In this document: positions 36,007 to 44,958 of the stretch, one piece after another
How positions within the stretch are numbered: position 1 is the first letter of the stretch
Layout: every line of letters begins with the position of its first letter
From: Cuniculiplasma sp052315415
GTDB lineage: Archaea; Thermoplasmatota; Thermoplasmata; Thermoplasmatales; Thermoplasmataceae
Length of the DNA: 63,382 bases
NCBI GenBank assembly: GCA_052315415.1
Contig: JBLSDH010000008.1
Location: 1 to 63,382, forward strand
Reading direction: 5' to 3'
Position numbers and translations under genes: made by a program
The notes under the pieces: model-generated
Databases searched by the model: none
What the model saw: only the letters and a program-made list of their open reading frames with translations
What the model was told of the DNA's origin: nothing

Positions 36007-37545
36007 TTAAATTTTAAATTCTACACCCTGAGACAGTGGAACATCCTTTCCGTAGTTCTTTGTAACTGTCTGTCTTCTTGCATAATTTTTCCAGGCATCT
36101 GATCCGCTCTCCCTGCCTCCACCTGTTTCCTTTTCTCCTCCAAATGCTCCACCGATTTCTGCTCCAGCTGTACTTGTATTTACATTTGCAATTCCACAAT
36201 CTGATCCACGATATGATAGGAAATACTCCTCCTCCCTGATATCATTGGTGAAAATTGCAGAGGAAAGGCCCTGTGGAACATCATTGTGAATAGCCAATGC
36301 TTCTTCAATGGTTTTATATTTGAACACATATAGTATTGGAGCGAATGTCTCTTCTTTTGTAATCTTCATATTACTGTTTGCTTCAATGAGAGTAGGAAGA
36401 ACATAATTTCCTCCATCAATATCTATTGCTTTCCCACCATATATTATTCTTCCACCCTGTTCCTGTGCAGTTTTAATTGCATTTTCATAAGTTTTGACTG
36501 CCTCCCTGTCTATAAGCGGACCTATCAGCACGCCCTCTTCCATCGGATTTCCTATTTTAGCATTCTTATATATTTCTGTTAATTTTGAAACAAATTCATC
36601 GTAGATCTTTTCATTAACAACAGCTCTTCTGGTACTTGTACATCTCTGTCCTGCTGTTGCAAGAGCTCCAAATGCCACTCCCTTCAATGCTATTTTCAGG
36701 TCTGCTTTTTCTGTAACTATTGCACAGTTGTTTCCCCCAAGTTCAAGTATTGTTTTTCCCAATCTTTCAGAAACCTTCTTTGCAATCTTTTTGCCTGTTC
36801 TTACAGAGCCTGTAAATGAGATCAGTGGTAAATTTTTATCCTCCGACATCCACTCACCAACTGTGGAACCGCTTCCAGATATAAGATTAAAGACCGGTGG
36901 TAAGCTTTCCTTCTCAAAATAATCTGTTATGCTTTTCATCACTGCAACCGCAGTAAGAACAGCTTTTGTTGATGGTTTCCAAAGAACTGTGTCCCCAACG
37001 GTGGCTGCTATGAAAGCATTCCAGGAGAATACAGCAGCTGGGAAGTTAAAAGCTGTTATTACACCAATTGTTCCAAGAGGTACATACTGTTCATACAATC
37101 TGTGATCGGGTCTTTCGCTTGCTATCACTGTTCCATAAAGCTGTCTTCCAAGGCCGGTTGAAAAATAACCTATGTCTATCATTTCCTGTATTTCGCCCTG
37201 ACCTTCAGTGTTTGTCTTTCCCACTTCTAGGGATACAATTTTTCCCAGGTCTTTTTTCCTTTCCATAAGTATATCAGAAAGGTTCTTTATGATCACTCCC
37301 CTTTTTGGAGCTGGGATTTGAACCCATTCGTCAAAGGCTTTAACACTTGACTTAACAGCCTCTTTATAATCATCTTCATTACCAAGTGACACCGAGCATA
37401 TTTCTGAATTATCTATGGGGGAGACTACTCTGTGTGCCCTGCCTTTTTCATACTTTGCCCATTTTCCAAAATAAACTCCTGGATTCTCCTCATCAAGACC
37501 AGCTCTGCTTAAAATATCTTCAATCTCTTTCTTTGAAAATGTCAT
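36007..37545 (-). CDS. Aldehyde dehydrogenase, ALDH7/antiquitin-like
   Basis: This 512-residue NAD(P)-dependent dehydrogenase has the nucleotide-binding FTGSVRTGKKIAKKV (about 244-258), catalytic Glu in LELGGNNCAIV (about 267-277; the GGNNC context is typical of ALDH7) and catalytic Cys in ATAGQRCTSTRRAVV (about 295-309). Antiquitin-type enzymes oxidise aminoadipate semialdehyde/piperideine-6-carboxylate in lysine degradation, so a role in amino-acid breakdown after extracellular proteolysis is attractive, but substrate specificity is inferred. Monocistronic. Confidence 0.85.
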   Translation of the reverse strand: MTFSKKEIEDILSRAGLDEENPGVYFGKWAKYEKGRAHRVVSPIDNSEICSVSLGNEDDYKEAVKSSVKAFDEWVQIPAPKRGVIIKNLSDILMERKKDLGKIVSLEVGKTNTEGQGEIQEMIDIGYFSTGLGRQLYGTVIASERPDHRLYEQYVPLGTIGVITAFNFPAAVFSWNAFIAATVGDTVLWKPSTKAVLTAVAVMKSITDYFEKESLPPVFNLISGSGSTVGEWMSEDKNLPLISFTGSVRTGKKIAKKVSERLGKTILELGGNNCAIVTEKADLKIALKGVAFGALATAGQRCTSTRRAVVNEKIYDEFVSKLTEIYKNAKIGNPMEEGVLIGPLIDREAVKTYENAIKTAQEQGGRIIYGGKAIDIDGGNYVLPTLIEANSNMKITKEETFAPILYVFKYKTIEEALAIHNDVPQGLSSAIFTNDIREEEYFLSYRGSDCGIANVNTSTAGAEIGGAFGGEKETGGGRESGSDAWKNYARRQTVTKNYGKDVPLSQGVEFKI

Positions 37546-37590
37546 GAAAAGAGATGTTATGATTGTTAAAAATTGTTTTCGAATTTGAAA

Positions 37591-37794
37591 TTATTTAATA
37601 TTTATTTTCTTAAAATTTTCCTTTGTATCGGGCCTCTCATTTAAAAGAATCTTTTTTCCTATATCAAACACGCTCTCCATAAGGTTTTTTGCAAAGGAAG
37701 CCCCGTCTTCAGCAATATTCTTCAGGCTTGGAATATCGATGTTCACTTCAATGTGGATATTTCCGTATTTTCCCTCCACTTTTTTTTCTGTCAT
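37591..37794 (-). CDS. Small hypothetical protein coupled to ArsA
   Basis: This 67-residue acidic/basic protein (MTEKKVEGKYGNIHIEVNID at the start) was not recognised. Its start overlaps the ArsA stop by 4 nt, so it is translated with ArsA. The central part suggests one strand pair and one helix. Confidence 0.5.
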   Translation of the reverse strand: MTEKKVEGKYGNIHIEVNIDIPSLKNIAEDGASFAKNLMESVFDIGKKILLNERPDTKENFKKINIK

Positions 37795-38960
37795 ACCATC
37801 TCTATGATCAAATATCCATTATTAAACTCTGCGTTACCAGGTCTCATCTGTTCCATTGATTGTGGCAGGAAGAAGACTCTCCTCCAGTTATCTATCTCTA
37901 TTATTATTTCTCCACCCCTGTTATAGAGGTTTAATTTTGATTTTTCAGCGTATGGTGCCCTTATCTTTATGTAATACTTCTCATCATTTTTTTCGAATTC
38001 CACCGGCGGTTTTCCTTCAACAAATTTCTGCTCGGGTTGAAGGTTTCCGTAAACATAATTCCCTAAAATTTTTAATTTCTCCTTTCCTGTAGGTTCTTCG
38101 TCCTGCAACCTTACTTTTAATATTTTCAGATCTGAGAAAGCATCGTCGATTTCCTTCATAATCTTTTTCTGACTGCTCACCCACTCCGGATAATAACCTG
38201 TTTCTTCAGAAAATATTTTGTTCACAATCACAGCATCAACGGAATATCCATACATCAGAAGATAAGTGAATGCACGTTTTGTCTCATTGAAAGACATTCT
38301 GTCAGGGTTACATACCAGCCTAATTCTTGTTATTTCAGGATCAGAAAGAATATTCCTCACTTCCCTCATCTGTCTGTATAGGTCTTCGATGCTCTTGAAG
38401 ACCTCATCCTCAGGTAGAGGAACACCCACAAATGGCTTCACAAGTGGTCTGACCAGTTTTGCTGTTCTCCTGCTAATTGGGAATATTCTTTCCATATACC
38501 ATGAAAAGGATTCCGGAAAAGAAAGTAATTTAAGAGATTCGCCCGTTGGAGCAGTATCCATAATTATGACATCATATTCTCCTTCATCGTAATACTTTCT
38601 TATAAAAAGAAGTTGAGAAGCTTCATCAAATCCTGGAAGCGTTGCGATTTCCTCAGCTTCTATATTGCTCACACCCTGTGATCTAATAAGGCTTACCAGG
38701 TACTTTTTGAGAGTTTCCCAGTACTCTGAGATTGCGCTGGTCACACTTATTTCCTGTGCATAAAGATTTTCTCCTATTTTTTTAACCTTCGGTCCAATCT
38801 CGGTATCAAAGGAATCACTCAAACTGTGTGCTGGATCAGTGGATATAACAAGTGTTTTTAATCCCCTCTGGGAACAGACCATCGCTGTAGCTGCAGAAAT
38901 GCTGGTTTTGCCCACACCACCTTTACCTGTATAAAGCAGAACCTTTGTCATTTTCTTCAC
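37791..38960 (-). CDS. ArsA/Get3-family ATPase with HSP20-like C-terminal domain
   Basis: This 389-residue ATPase starts with the deviant Walker A YTGKGGVGKTS (about 7-17) and has VISTDPAHSLSDSFD (about 38-52, switch I) and VIIMDTAPTGESLKLL (about 134-149). The last 80 residues (about 310-389) form an HSP20/ArsA-HSP20 beta domain (IKIRAPYAEKSKLNLYN). Archaeal homologues are thought to handle tail-anchored proteins or metalloids; no arsB or arsR is nearby, so targeting is more likely. ATG 38960 or 38951 may start it; its start overlaps the prenyl synthase stop by 4 nt. Confidence 0.87.
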   Translation of the reverse strand: MKKMTKVLLYTGKGGVGKTSISAATAMVCSQRGLKTLVISTDPAHSLSDSFDTEIGPKVKKIGENLYAQEISVTSAISEYWETLKKYLVSLIRSQGVSNIEAEEIATLPGFDEASQLLFIRKYYDEGEYDVIIMDTAPTGESLKLLSFPESFSWYMERIFPISRRTAKLVRPLVKPFVGVPLPEDEVFKSIEDLYRQMREVRNILSDPEITRIRLVCNPDRMSFNETKRAFTYLLMYGYSVDAVIVNKIFSEETGYYPEWVSSQKKIMKEIDDAFSDLKILKVRLQDEEPTGKEKLKILGNYVYGNLQPEQKFVEGKPPVEFEKNDEKYYIKIRAPYAEKSKLNLYNRGGEIIIEIDNWRRVFFLPQSMEQMRPGNAEFNNGYLIIEMV

Positions 38961-39934
38961 TTAATCCTGGCAATTACACTCCAAGCAAGCTCAATAAGTG
39001 TTTCAAGATTTGGTGATTTTCTGGCATTCTTCATCTCAATTATTGCCTTTTCGATGTAAGAACTAGCCTTCTTAAGGGAATAATCGATTGATCCATTTTC
39101 TATCATGAACCTTTTTGCCATTTTTATACTTTCAGAATCAGTGGCTTTTCCCATTATTACTCTTATTAGATTTTCCTTTTCTGGGGAATCACTCAACTGA
39201 AGTGATTTAATTATTGGCAACGTGATCACGCTGTGTTTAAGGTCTGTAAATGTATTTTTTCCCATAATTTCCTCTTTTCCAGTTATATCAAGTATATCAT
39301 CTGTGATTTGGAAGGCCATTCCCACGTTAAATGCAAAATTTCTCATACTTTCTATTACCATCCTGTTATCTGTGGCAACCATCGCCGCAGATTCAGCACC
39401 TGCCCCAAAAAAATACGCTGTTTTTCTGCTTATAATGTCAAGGTATGTTTCCTCAGTAATTTTCAGATTTCCAAGATTTCTTGATTCTATTATCTGTCCC
39501 TCCGCAAGTCTCTCGGCAGCCTTAGCAACAACATCTGATACTTCATTACCATATTTTGCACCTAGGCGGTATGCTATGGAAAATAGGTAATCCCCTGTGA
39601 CTATAGCATCACCCAGATTAAATTTCCTGTAAAGAGATGGCATTCCTCTCCTTTCTTCAGCCTCATCAATAATATCATCGTGAATGAGGCTTGCTGTATG
39701 CATCAGTTCATACGCAACTGCCAGATCCATAATATTATCGATTTGTTTATCAGAATTAATTTCGTAAACAAGAAGAACAATGAGGGGTCTGAGTCTCTTT
39801 CCACCTGCATCCAATGTGTAATGTGAAAGTTTCTTTAGTTCTGGTACCTTGGTTGTTATTACTTCATCAATTCTTTTGTTTATAATTGATAATTTATTAG
39901 TCACATTCATTGAGAGTTTCAATATTTCTACCAT
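38957..39934 (-). CDS. Polyprenyl diphosphate synthase (longer-chain type)
   Basis: This second trans-prenyltransferase of 325 residues has GGKRLRPLIVLLVYE (about 44-58), first Asp-rich motif LIHDDIIDEAEERRG (about 79-93) and second motif FQITDDILD (about 209-217). The residues before the first motif are small (TASL), in contrast to the Phe pair of the paralogue at 13482, which usually allows longer products such as GGPP or quinone side chains. It heads the ArsA operon. Confidence 0.87.
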   Translation of the reverse strand: MVEILKLSMNVTNKLSIINKRIDEVITTKVPELKKLSHYTLDAGGKRLRPLIVLLVYEINSDKQIDNIMDLAVAYELMHTASLIHDDIIDEAEERRGMPSLYRKFNLGDAIVTGDYLFSIAYRLGAKYGNEVSDVVAKAAERLAEGQIIESRNLGNLKITEETYLDIISRKTAYFFGAGAESAAMVATDNRMVIESMRNFAFNVGMAFQITDDILDITGKEEIMGKNTFTDLKHSVITLPIIKSLQLSDSPEKENLIRVIMGKATDSESIKMAKRFMIENGSIDYSLKKASSYIEKAIIEMKNARKSPNLETLIELAWSVIARIK

Positions 39935-40009
39935 ACTATCAACATGATATTGTTTAGGTATAATTATAAGTAATTGAGAAAAATTTTAACAAAATTACAA
40001 AAATAAAAA

Positions 40010-40279
40010 TTATCTTGTGAGAGTTATCTCAATTGAAGAAACGTTTGATTCTCCTCTCTCTCCTTCTACTTTTTCAGTGTCTATGTTTATTTTTGAATAT
40101 TTTATGTCCTGTACAAACTTATTCTTGGTTATCTCTGCTATGTCAACAGCCTTACTTATGGCTTTTCCCCTTGCCTTTATGACTATTTTGTCAACATTGT
40201 TGTTGAACTGTGTCACTATAGCAAGCACATAATTCATTGTTGGTTTTTTTCCTACGTAGACAACGTTTTCTTCTGCCAT
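40010..40279 (-). CDS. albA: Alba chromatin protein
   Basis: This 89-residue DNA/RNA-binding protein contains VYVGKKPTMNYVLAIVTQFN (about 7-26), the Alba signature with the conserved Lys pair that is acetylated in Sulfolobus, and VIKARGKAISKAVDIAEITK (about 34-53). It coats DNA as dimers. ATG 40279 is chosen (MAEENVVYVG), although the frame is open to 40312 with a non-ATG start. Confidence 0.94.
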   Translation of the reverse strand: MAEENVVYVGKKPTMNYVLAIVTQFNNNVDKIVIKARGKAISKAVDIAEITKNKFVQDIKYSKINIDTEKVEGERGESNVSSIEITLTR

Positions 40280-40339
40280 TTGTATCACTGACAGCCTTAA
40301 TTTATTAAACATATTTAACCATATCTAAAGATTTTTTAT

Positions 40340-40771
40340 TCATTTTAATCTTATTAAGGTTTCAGTGTTTTTAACTCCTTTAAGTGATCTGATAAAATCA
40401 ATCTTTTCGTTTAATTCGTCAAGTCTTTCATACATTATGTGTATTGCTATATCGTTTTTTCCTGAAAGTTCATATACCCTTGAAAACCTTCTTTTTAAAG
40501 CAGGTAATGTATAAGATGCTTCCTTCTGTTCATATTTAATCAATACTATTGCATCCCTGGTTCTATCTTCAACCTCCACCGTAAATCTTTTAAGATACCC
40601 TTTTTTTATCAACTTTCTGACTCTGTATCTTACAGACCCCTCTGTTATTCCCAAAGCCCTGCCAATGTCACAAAATGATCTTCTTCCGTTTTCTTTAAGC
40701 ATGTCCACTATTGTGATATCTATTTTGTCTATTTCTTTCTCATCTGTAGATTGCCCCATCATTTCCGGCAC
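40340..40771 (-). CDS. Lrp/AsnC-family transcriptional regulator
   Basis: This 143-residue protein combines an HTH domain (about 15-62, DIGRALGITEGSVRYRVRKL) with a short ligand-binding RAM domain (about 68-143, DAIVLIKYEQ ... IHIMYERLDELNEKIDFIRS). It should bind DNA as a dimer or octamer and sense an amino acid or related effector. Its start overlaps the upstream 93-residue gene by 32 nt, so both are probably expressed together. Confidence 0.85.
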   Translation of the reverse strand: MPEMMGQSTDEKEIDKIDITIVDMLKENGRRSFCDIGRALGITEGSVRYRVRKLIKKGYLKRFTVEVEDRTRDAIVLIKYEQKEASYTLPALKRRFSRVYELSGKNDIAIHIMYERLDELNEKIDFIRSLKGVKNTETLIRLK

Positions 40772-41021
40772 CTCTCTGTACAGAACTTTTTTTGATAAGC
40801 TCCTTAGGTACCTGATTTAGCCTGATTATATTGGTTGCCTGAATCATGTATACAGGCAACCCAGTATTTGGATCATTTCCTGCCCTTAGAATTGCCATTA
40901 TTTCCATTTTAACCTGAATAACTGATCCGTCAGAAAGTTTGATCTTCACCCACTTAGGTTCCTCTTCAATTTCAAAATTCACAACTTCTCCATCCTCAGG
41001 TAACTTTCCAGGGAATTCCAT
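40740..41021 (-). CDS. Small conserved-looking protein upstream of the Lrp regulator
   Basis: This 93-residue protein has an N-terminal beta-barrel-like part (VNFEIEEEPKWVKIKLSDGS, about 14-33) and ends with RGAGNDGAIYR. No family was recognised. The overlap with the regulator and coding-like composition support a real gene. Confidence 0.6.
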   Translation of the reverse strand: MEFPGKLPEDGEVVNFEIEEEPKWVKIKLSDGSVIQVKMEIMAILRAGNDPNTGLPVYMIQATNIIRLNQVPKELIKKSSVQRGAGNDGAIYR

Positions 41022-41105
41022 ATATCAAGTATGCTTAATGATTATTTAAAACCGAACGATTCACTTAAAAAAATTTATTCACACTGAGGTATTATCCTTC
41101 AGAAT

Positions 41106-41190
41106 GCGAGGGTTACTGAGCATGGTCAAAGGTGCAGGACTTAAGATTCTGTCCCGTAGGGGTTCGTGGGTTCAAATCCCATCCCTCGCA
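41106..41190 (+). tRNA. tRNA-Leu (anticodon TAA)
   Basis: The sequence folds with acceptor GCGAGGG/CCCTCGC, discriminator A, anticodon stem CAGGA/TTCTG around loop CTTAAGA (anticodon TAA), a long variable arm (GTCCCGTAGGGGTTC-like) as required of a class II tRNA, and T-loop GGTTCAAATCC. 85 nt, CCA not encoded, and no intron. Confidence 0.95.
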
Positions 41191-41313
41191 TTTTGATAAA
41201 TTCAAAAAAATTGGAGTATCAAGCACTCAATTTTTCTTAAAGTCAATATTTTAAAAAAATTGATATATTTTAAATATAAAATTTGACTAATAAACTATAA
41301 TCGAGGAGATGGA

Positions 41314-42141
41314 ATGAACATTAGTTCAGAAAATAATGTCGATTCGAATTTACGTGTTAAATTTAAATTTGGTAAAATATATTTTTATCATGGGGAAACA
41401 ATGGAAAAGAGAAGGATTTTATTAGGGTATCTTAAGGATAAAAATTACAAAATTTTAGATTTATTTGATATAAATGAAAGCCAAATTCCGTTTCCGTGGT
41501 GTGTTTTTTCTACCGATGATGAAATTGAGCAAAATCTTCCTAAATTTTATGATTTAAAATTTAGGCACATTGTTAAAACAAAAGAAAATTCTGAAAAATT
41601 GAGAGAACTTAAAAGTTATTTTAACATTTCTGATATTCAGGAAGTTTTTAAAAGTCGGTTTCTTTTTCAAATATACATTGGAATAATAACAGGTTCAAAT
41701 TTTTTATATATTGAAATTTCAGATCATAATATTTTTCAAAAATCTTCTTTTAATAAATTATTACATTTGATGAAAATGGAAAAAATTACTGTCATATTTT
41801 CAAGTGACAATGAAATTACTGAAATAAACAACATTTTTGATAACAGCCTAATTCTAAAGGATAAAAAGATAAAGATCGAAAATGAAGAATTTAAATTACA
41901 AGTTGATAAAGGTTTTACAATTAAGGCAGGAAGTACCATAACAATCTCTTGCGATGAATTGAAGCTTAAGGAATTTTTAAGCAAAACTGAAAAAATTTGT
42001 GATATTAAATCAATAAAAATTAGCAATTCAACACTCACTGAGATATTCTTCGAAAGTTCATTAAATCCAGATGAAACAGAGAAAATCATGAAAATATGCG
42101 AAAGATTGGGAATTGAGATTAAGGTAATGGGAGGCGATTAA
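41314..42141 (+). CDS. ABC-ATPase-like protein lacking Walker and signature motifs
   Basis: This 275-residue protein has the layout of an ABC ATPase without its catalytic residues. Where Walker A should be it reads KIYFYHGETMEKRRILLGYL (about 21-40), with no GK[S/T]. The Walker B position reads NFLYIEISDHNIFQKSSF (about 128-145), without D-E, and the H-loop position VIFSSDNEI (about 161-169) has Asp for His. The C-terminal half is a small alpha/beta domain. An SD-like GAGGAGATGG precedes ATG 41314. The next gene is a membrane protein that starts 2 nt after its stop, so the two probably form a complex. ATPase activity is not expected. Similarity to ABC ATPases is inferred from spacing. Confidence 0.6.
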   Translation: MNISSENNVDSNLRVKFKFGKIYFYHGETMEKRRILLGYLKDKNYKILDLFDINESQIPFPWCVFSTDDEIEQNLPKFYDLKFRHIVKTKENSEKLRELKSYFNISDIQEVFKSRFLFQIYIGIITGSNFLYIEISDHNIFQKSSFNKLLHLMKMEKITVIFSSDNEITEINNIFDNSLILKDKKIKIENEEFKLQVDKGFTIKAGSTITISCDELKLKEFLSKTEKICDIKSIKISNSTLTEIFFESSLNPDETEKIMKICERLGIEIKVMGGD

Positions 42142-42143
42142 AG

Positions 42144-42986
42144 ATTAAAAATTCTTTTTTAAATTCATTTTTAATTTTTACTTCTGATTTTTTCTTTATT
42201 ATAAGTGTATTAATTTACTCAATCTTATGCTCATTTTCAATAATCGTATTACATTTCTATTTTTCTCTCATTACAAATCATTTTTTTTCCATTTCAAAGT
42301 TGAAATATTTTATCCAATATTATGTCCCATTATTTTCATTATTATCAATATCATACTCATTTTTTCTTCTCCAAATTACACTTTTAAAAAATGATCTTTT
42401 CGGAACTTTCTACATTATGGGAAATCTTGGGGTTCAGGAAAAGAAAATATTGAAATCGGCATTGATGGCATTCATGGTGGGTTGTATTCCCATATTAATT
42501 TTCAATTTTTTATTTTCCTACATATTTTTTCAATTTCTATTTTATTCATACAATCCTCAAATTAATTTCCCCATTTTTAATTTTAATTATACTACAACAA
42601 TAAGCTATTCCATAATATATTCCCTTTTTACATTAATAATTTCCCTGTTTTTATCATTTTTAAGTTCATTTCTATATATAATAAAAAAAAGAGAAATAAG
42701 AACGATCTCTCTTTCAATATATCTTATGGTTATGATTTTATTTTATCTGATAAGTTTTTCAGGTTATAAATCAATAATATATTCTCCACTTGAATTTTCA
42801 ATGTTTGGTATGAACTGGTTATATGCCATTAATATTACAAAAAACTCATCTTTTGAAAATAATTTTTTTATTTACATAATGATAATAGAGCTTCTAACAG
42901 GCTTAACATGTTTTTTACTTCTAATCATTTATTTCTCACATCTTTCTAGATTAAAAGAAAAATTATTTTTTACCAATAACAGTTAA
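42144..42986 (+). CDS. ABC-2-permease-like membrane protein with an ATT start codon
   Basis: The frame from 42144 encodes about 280 residues with six or seven membrane helices. The first helix (DFFFIISVLIYSILCSFSII, about 15-34) lies upstream of the only standard start codon in frame (TTG 42300), which would delete it. At 42144 the codon is ATT, preceded by GGGAGG at 42129-42134, an ideal Shine-Dalgarno with 9-nt spacing. I therefore place the start at ATT. The pattern of helices with a large cytoplasmic loop resembles ABC-2 permeases. It is coupled to the ATPase-like gene upstream. Function unknown. Confidence 0.6.
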   Translation: MKNSFLNSFLIFTSDFFFIISVLIYSILCSFSIIVLHFYFSLITNHFFSISKLKYFIQYYVPLFSLLSISYSFFLLQITLLKNDLFGTFYIMGNLGVQEKKILKSALMAFMVGCIPILIFNFLFSYIFFQFLFYSYNPQINFPIFNFNYTTTISYSIIYSLFTLIISLFLSFLSSFLYIIKKREIRTISLSIYLMVMILFYLISFSGYKSIIYSPLEFSMFGMNWLYAINITKNSSFENNFFIYIMIIELLTGLTCFLLLIIYFSHLSRLKEKLFFTNNS

Positions 42987-43334
42987 ATCCATTGGCTGGC
43001 CTTTTCTGTCAAAAGCCTTAAAATCAGAAATTCTGTATGGCCATCCTACTATTATGTGAACTGGCCCTGTATTTGAAAACATATGAAGATCCTCATCCGA
43101 TGGTCTCAAAACTCCTGATGGATGGGAATGCACAGAACCAACGATTGAAAAGTCAATGGGTTTGGCCCCCATCCACATTATTGTGTGATGATCCCCCTGA
43201 ATAGTTCCTGGCAGGATCGCTATTTCATATATCACCTTGTCCTCCGCTCTTAACATGGCCCCAAATTCATTAGGATAGGAATCCTTTGAGGCTTCCATTA
43301 TAAGGCTCAACACCCTAGATCTAATTGACCACAT
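42963..43334 (-). CDS. JAMM-type metalloprotease (Mov34/MPN/PAD1 family)
   Basis: This 123-residue single-domain protease has the JAMM zinc site VGSVHSHPSGVLRPSDEDL (about 60-78, HxH then S and D) and an upstream catalytic Glu probably in PNEFGAML (about 21-28). Relatives cleave ubiquitin-like SAMP conjugates or process sulfur carriers. Its start overlaps the NAD kinase stop by 14 nt and its end overlaps the convergent membrane protein by 24 nt. Confidence 0.86.
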   Translation of the reverse strand: MWSIRSRVLSLIMEASKDSYPNEFGAMLRAEDKVIYEIAILPGTIQGDHHTIMWMGAKPIDFSIVGSVHSHPSGVLRPSDEDLHMFSNTGPVHIIVGWPYRISDFKAFDRKGQPMDLTVIGKK

Positions 43335-44142
43335 CCTTAAGCAACTTCTCCCTTAATTTTGAATAAAAATCTCTTCTCAGTGTAATGAACTTGTAAGGTT
43401 TTACTGATCTTGTTATTGTAATGGTATCGTCTTCAGAAAAATCAATTTCCCTCTGTCCATCCAAAATAAGCTTACACTGCTGATTTTTTCCAGAAAGTTT
43501 TATCTGAAGCAGTGAGCTTGAGGGTACCACAAGAGGTCTTATTCTCAGGGTAACTGGTGCAATATATGATACAACCATTGCCTGGGTCTCTGGCATTACT
43601 ATGGGTCCGCCTGCACTGAGGGAATAGGATGTTGATCCTATTGGTGTGGCAACAATTACACCATCTGCCCTGGTTCTTTCCACAAAATTTCCATCAAGAT
43701 AGAGCTTGAAATTTCTCACTTTGGCAACATGATCGCTGTGAAGAGTTACCTCATTCATTGCATATCCTGAGGTCTCTCCATTAATGCTGACCTCAAGCCT
43801 CATGAAATCAACATATCTGTGCTCTCCCCTTATAAGTCTGTAAATGGTCTCCTCAACCCTTCCTATCTCAACCTCACTAAGGAATCCTAGGGAACCCATG
43901 TTTATGCCCAATATAGCACCCTCAGCCTTCTGAGCTGCAAGCAGAACTGTACCATCTCCTCCTATGGTTATTAGTATATCTGCCTTGATCTTTTCAAGAT
44001 CAGCAAAAGAATTTCTATTTATGTAATTTGACAGTTCTCTCTCATATATTCTTTCCCAGTTTTCCGGAAGAATTGCATCAATTCTTTCCACAATCTTGGC
44101 GCATCTTGGGCAGTTTTTCTTGATTATAAAAGCAACCCTCAT
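43321..44142 (-). CDS. nadK: NAD kinase
   Basis: This 273-residue enzyme phosphorylates NAD to NADP using ATP or polyphosphate. It shows the GGDGT motif in ITIGGDGTVLLAAQ (about 57-70), YAMNEVTLHSDH (about 128-139) and the glycine-rich ADGVIVATPIGSTSYSLSAG (about 158-177). Its start overlaps the phosphatase gene by 4 nt and its end the JAMM gene by 14 nt, a compact operon. Confidence 0.94.
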   Translation of the reverse strand: MRVAFIIKKNCPRCAKIVERIDAILPENWERIYERELSNYINRNSFADLEKIKADILITIGGDGTVLLAAQKAEGAILGINMGSLGFLSEVEIGRVEETIYRLIRGEHRYVDFMRLEVSINGETSGYAMNEVTLHSDHVAKVRNFKLYLDGNFVERTRADGVIVATPIGSTSYSLSAGGPIVMPETQAMVVSYIAPVTLRIRPLVVPSSSLLQIKLSGKNQQCKLILDGQREIDFSEDDTITITRSVKPYKFITLRRDFYSKLREKLLKDVVN

Positions 44143-44912
44143 TTCATGATCATCTCCAGCTCATCCCTGTAATTTCTCCCAATTGCAAGCATATTTTTTC
44201 TTTCCTTAACATCCATTTCCATGGAAAATATTCTGCCGTCTGGTTCATACACCTCTCCCCCGCTCTCTCTTATAAGAAGTAGACCTGCTGCAACATCTAT
44301 GTTTCTTAATTTTTTTCCTTCCCCCAAATAGGCAACAAAGTCAATGGAATTTATTGATACAAGGGCCATTTCAAATGATGCACAACCCATAATTCTTTTT
44401 CTTGTGACTGTCCTTTCAAGCTTTTCAGCCATCACACTATTTTCAAGTGAATAAACTACACCCGCATAACTTCTTTCTGCATATGGCTTCACAATCTTTC
44501 CATTTCTGAAAATTCCTCCACCTCTGATGGCATGAAAATAATTCCCTGTGGCAAGATTATAAACAATGGATTCTCTTATACTGTTTGTATTTTCATTTCC
44601 CAGTGCTATTGAAAAGGTGAATGCTGGAATGTTATGCTCCGCGTTGAATGTGCCATCCAGAGGATCAATGTATAGGTTTTCTTTAAATCCTCTATCAATA
44701 AAACCTGCCTCCTCACTTATTATGTTCGCTTTGAACGATTTTTCCTCAATGGTTTTGAATATCTCTTTTTCACATAGTTCATCCAGTTTTGATGTTGCGG
44801 TACCATCTGCGCCTATACCAATTATACCAGTTCTATCAACCTGGTCTGTTATTAACTCAAGTTTTTTCTTAATTCGTAATCCAGTTTCAATAAAAATTTC
44901 CAGAGACAACAT
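44139..44912 (-). CDS. Inositol monophosphatase/fructose-1,6-bisphosphatase family enzyme
   Basis: This 257-residue Mg-dependent phosphatase has ANIISEEAGFI (about 61-71), metal-site motif YIDPLDGTFNAEHNIPAF (about 80-97) and the C-terminal motif NIDVAAGLLLIRESGGEVYE (about 203-222). In archaea such enzymes often hydrolyse both inositol phosphate and fructose bisphosphate, and in Thermoplasmatales they may feed gluconeogenesis. First gene of the nadK-JAMM cluster. Confidence 0.9.
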   Translation of the reverse strand: MLSLEIFIETGLRIKKKLELITDQVDRTGIIGIGADGTATSKLDELCEKEIFKTIEEKSFKANIISEEAGFIDRGFKENLYIDPLDGTFNAEHNIPAFTFSIALGNENTNSIRESIVYNLATGNYFHAIRGGGIFRNGKIVKPYAERSYAGVVYSLENSVMAEKLERTVTRKRIMGCASFEMALVSINSIDFVAYLGEGKKLRNIDVAAGLLLIRESGGEVYEPDGRIFSMEMDVKERKNMLAIGRNYRDELEMIMK

Positions 44913-44958
44913 TCAGAAAAACAATGATAAATAATTATAATAAAATATGCAATTTTTT

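Noticed and set aside
38957..39934. Duplicate of the prenyl synthase at 13482 by recent duplication
   Set aside because: The two proteins differ along their length and at the chain-length residues, so they are old paralogues.
42300..42986. TTG 42300 as start of the permease-like gene
   Set aside because: It has no ribosome site and removes a membrane helix encoded in the same open frame upstream.
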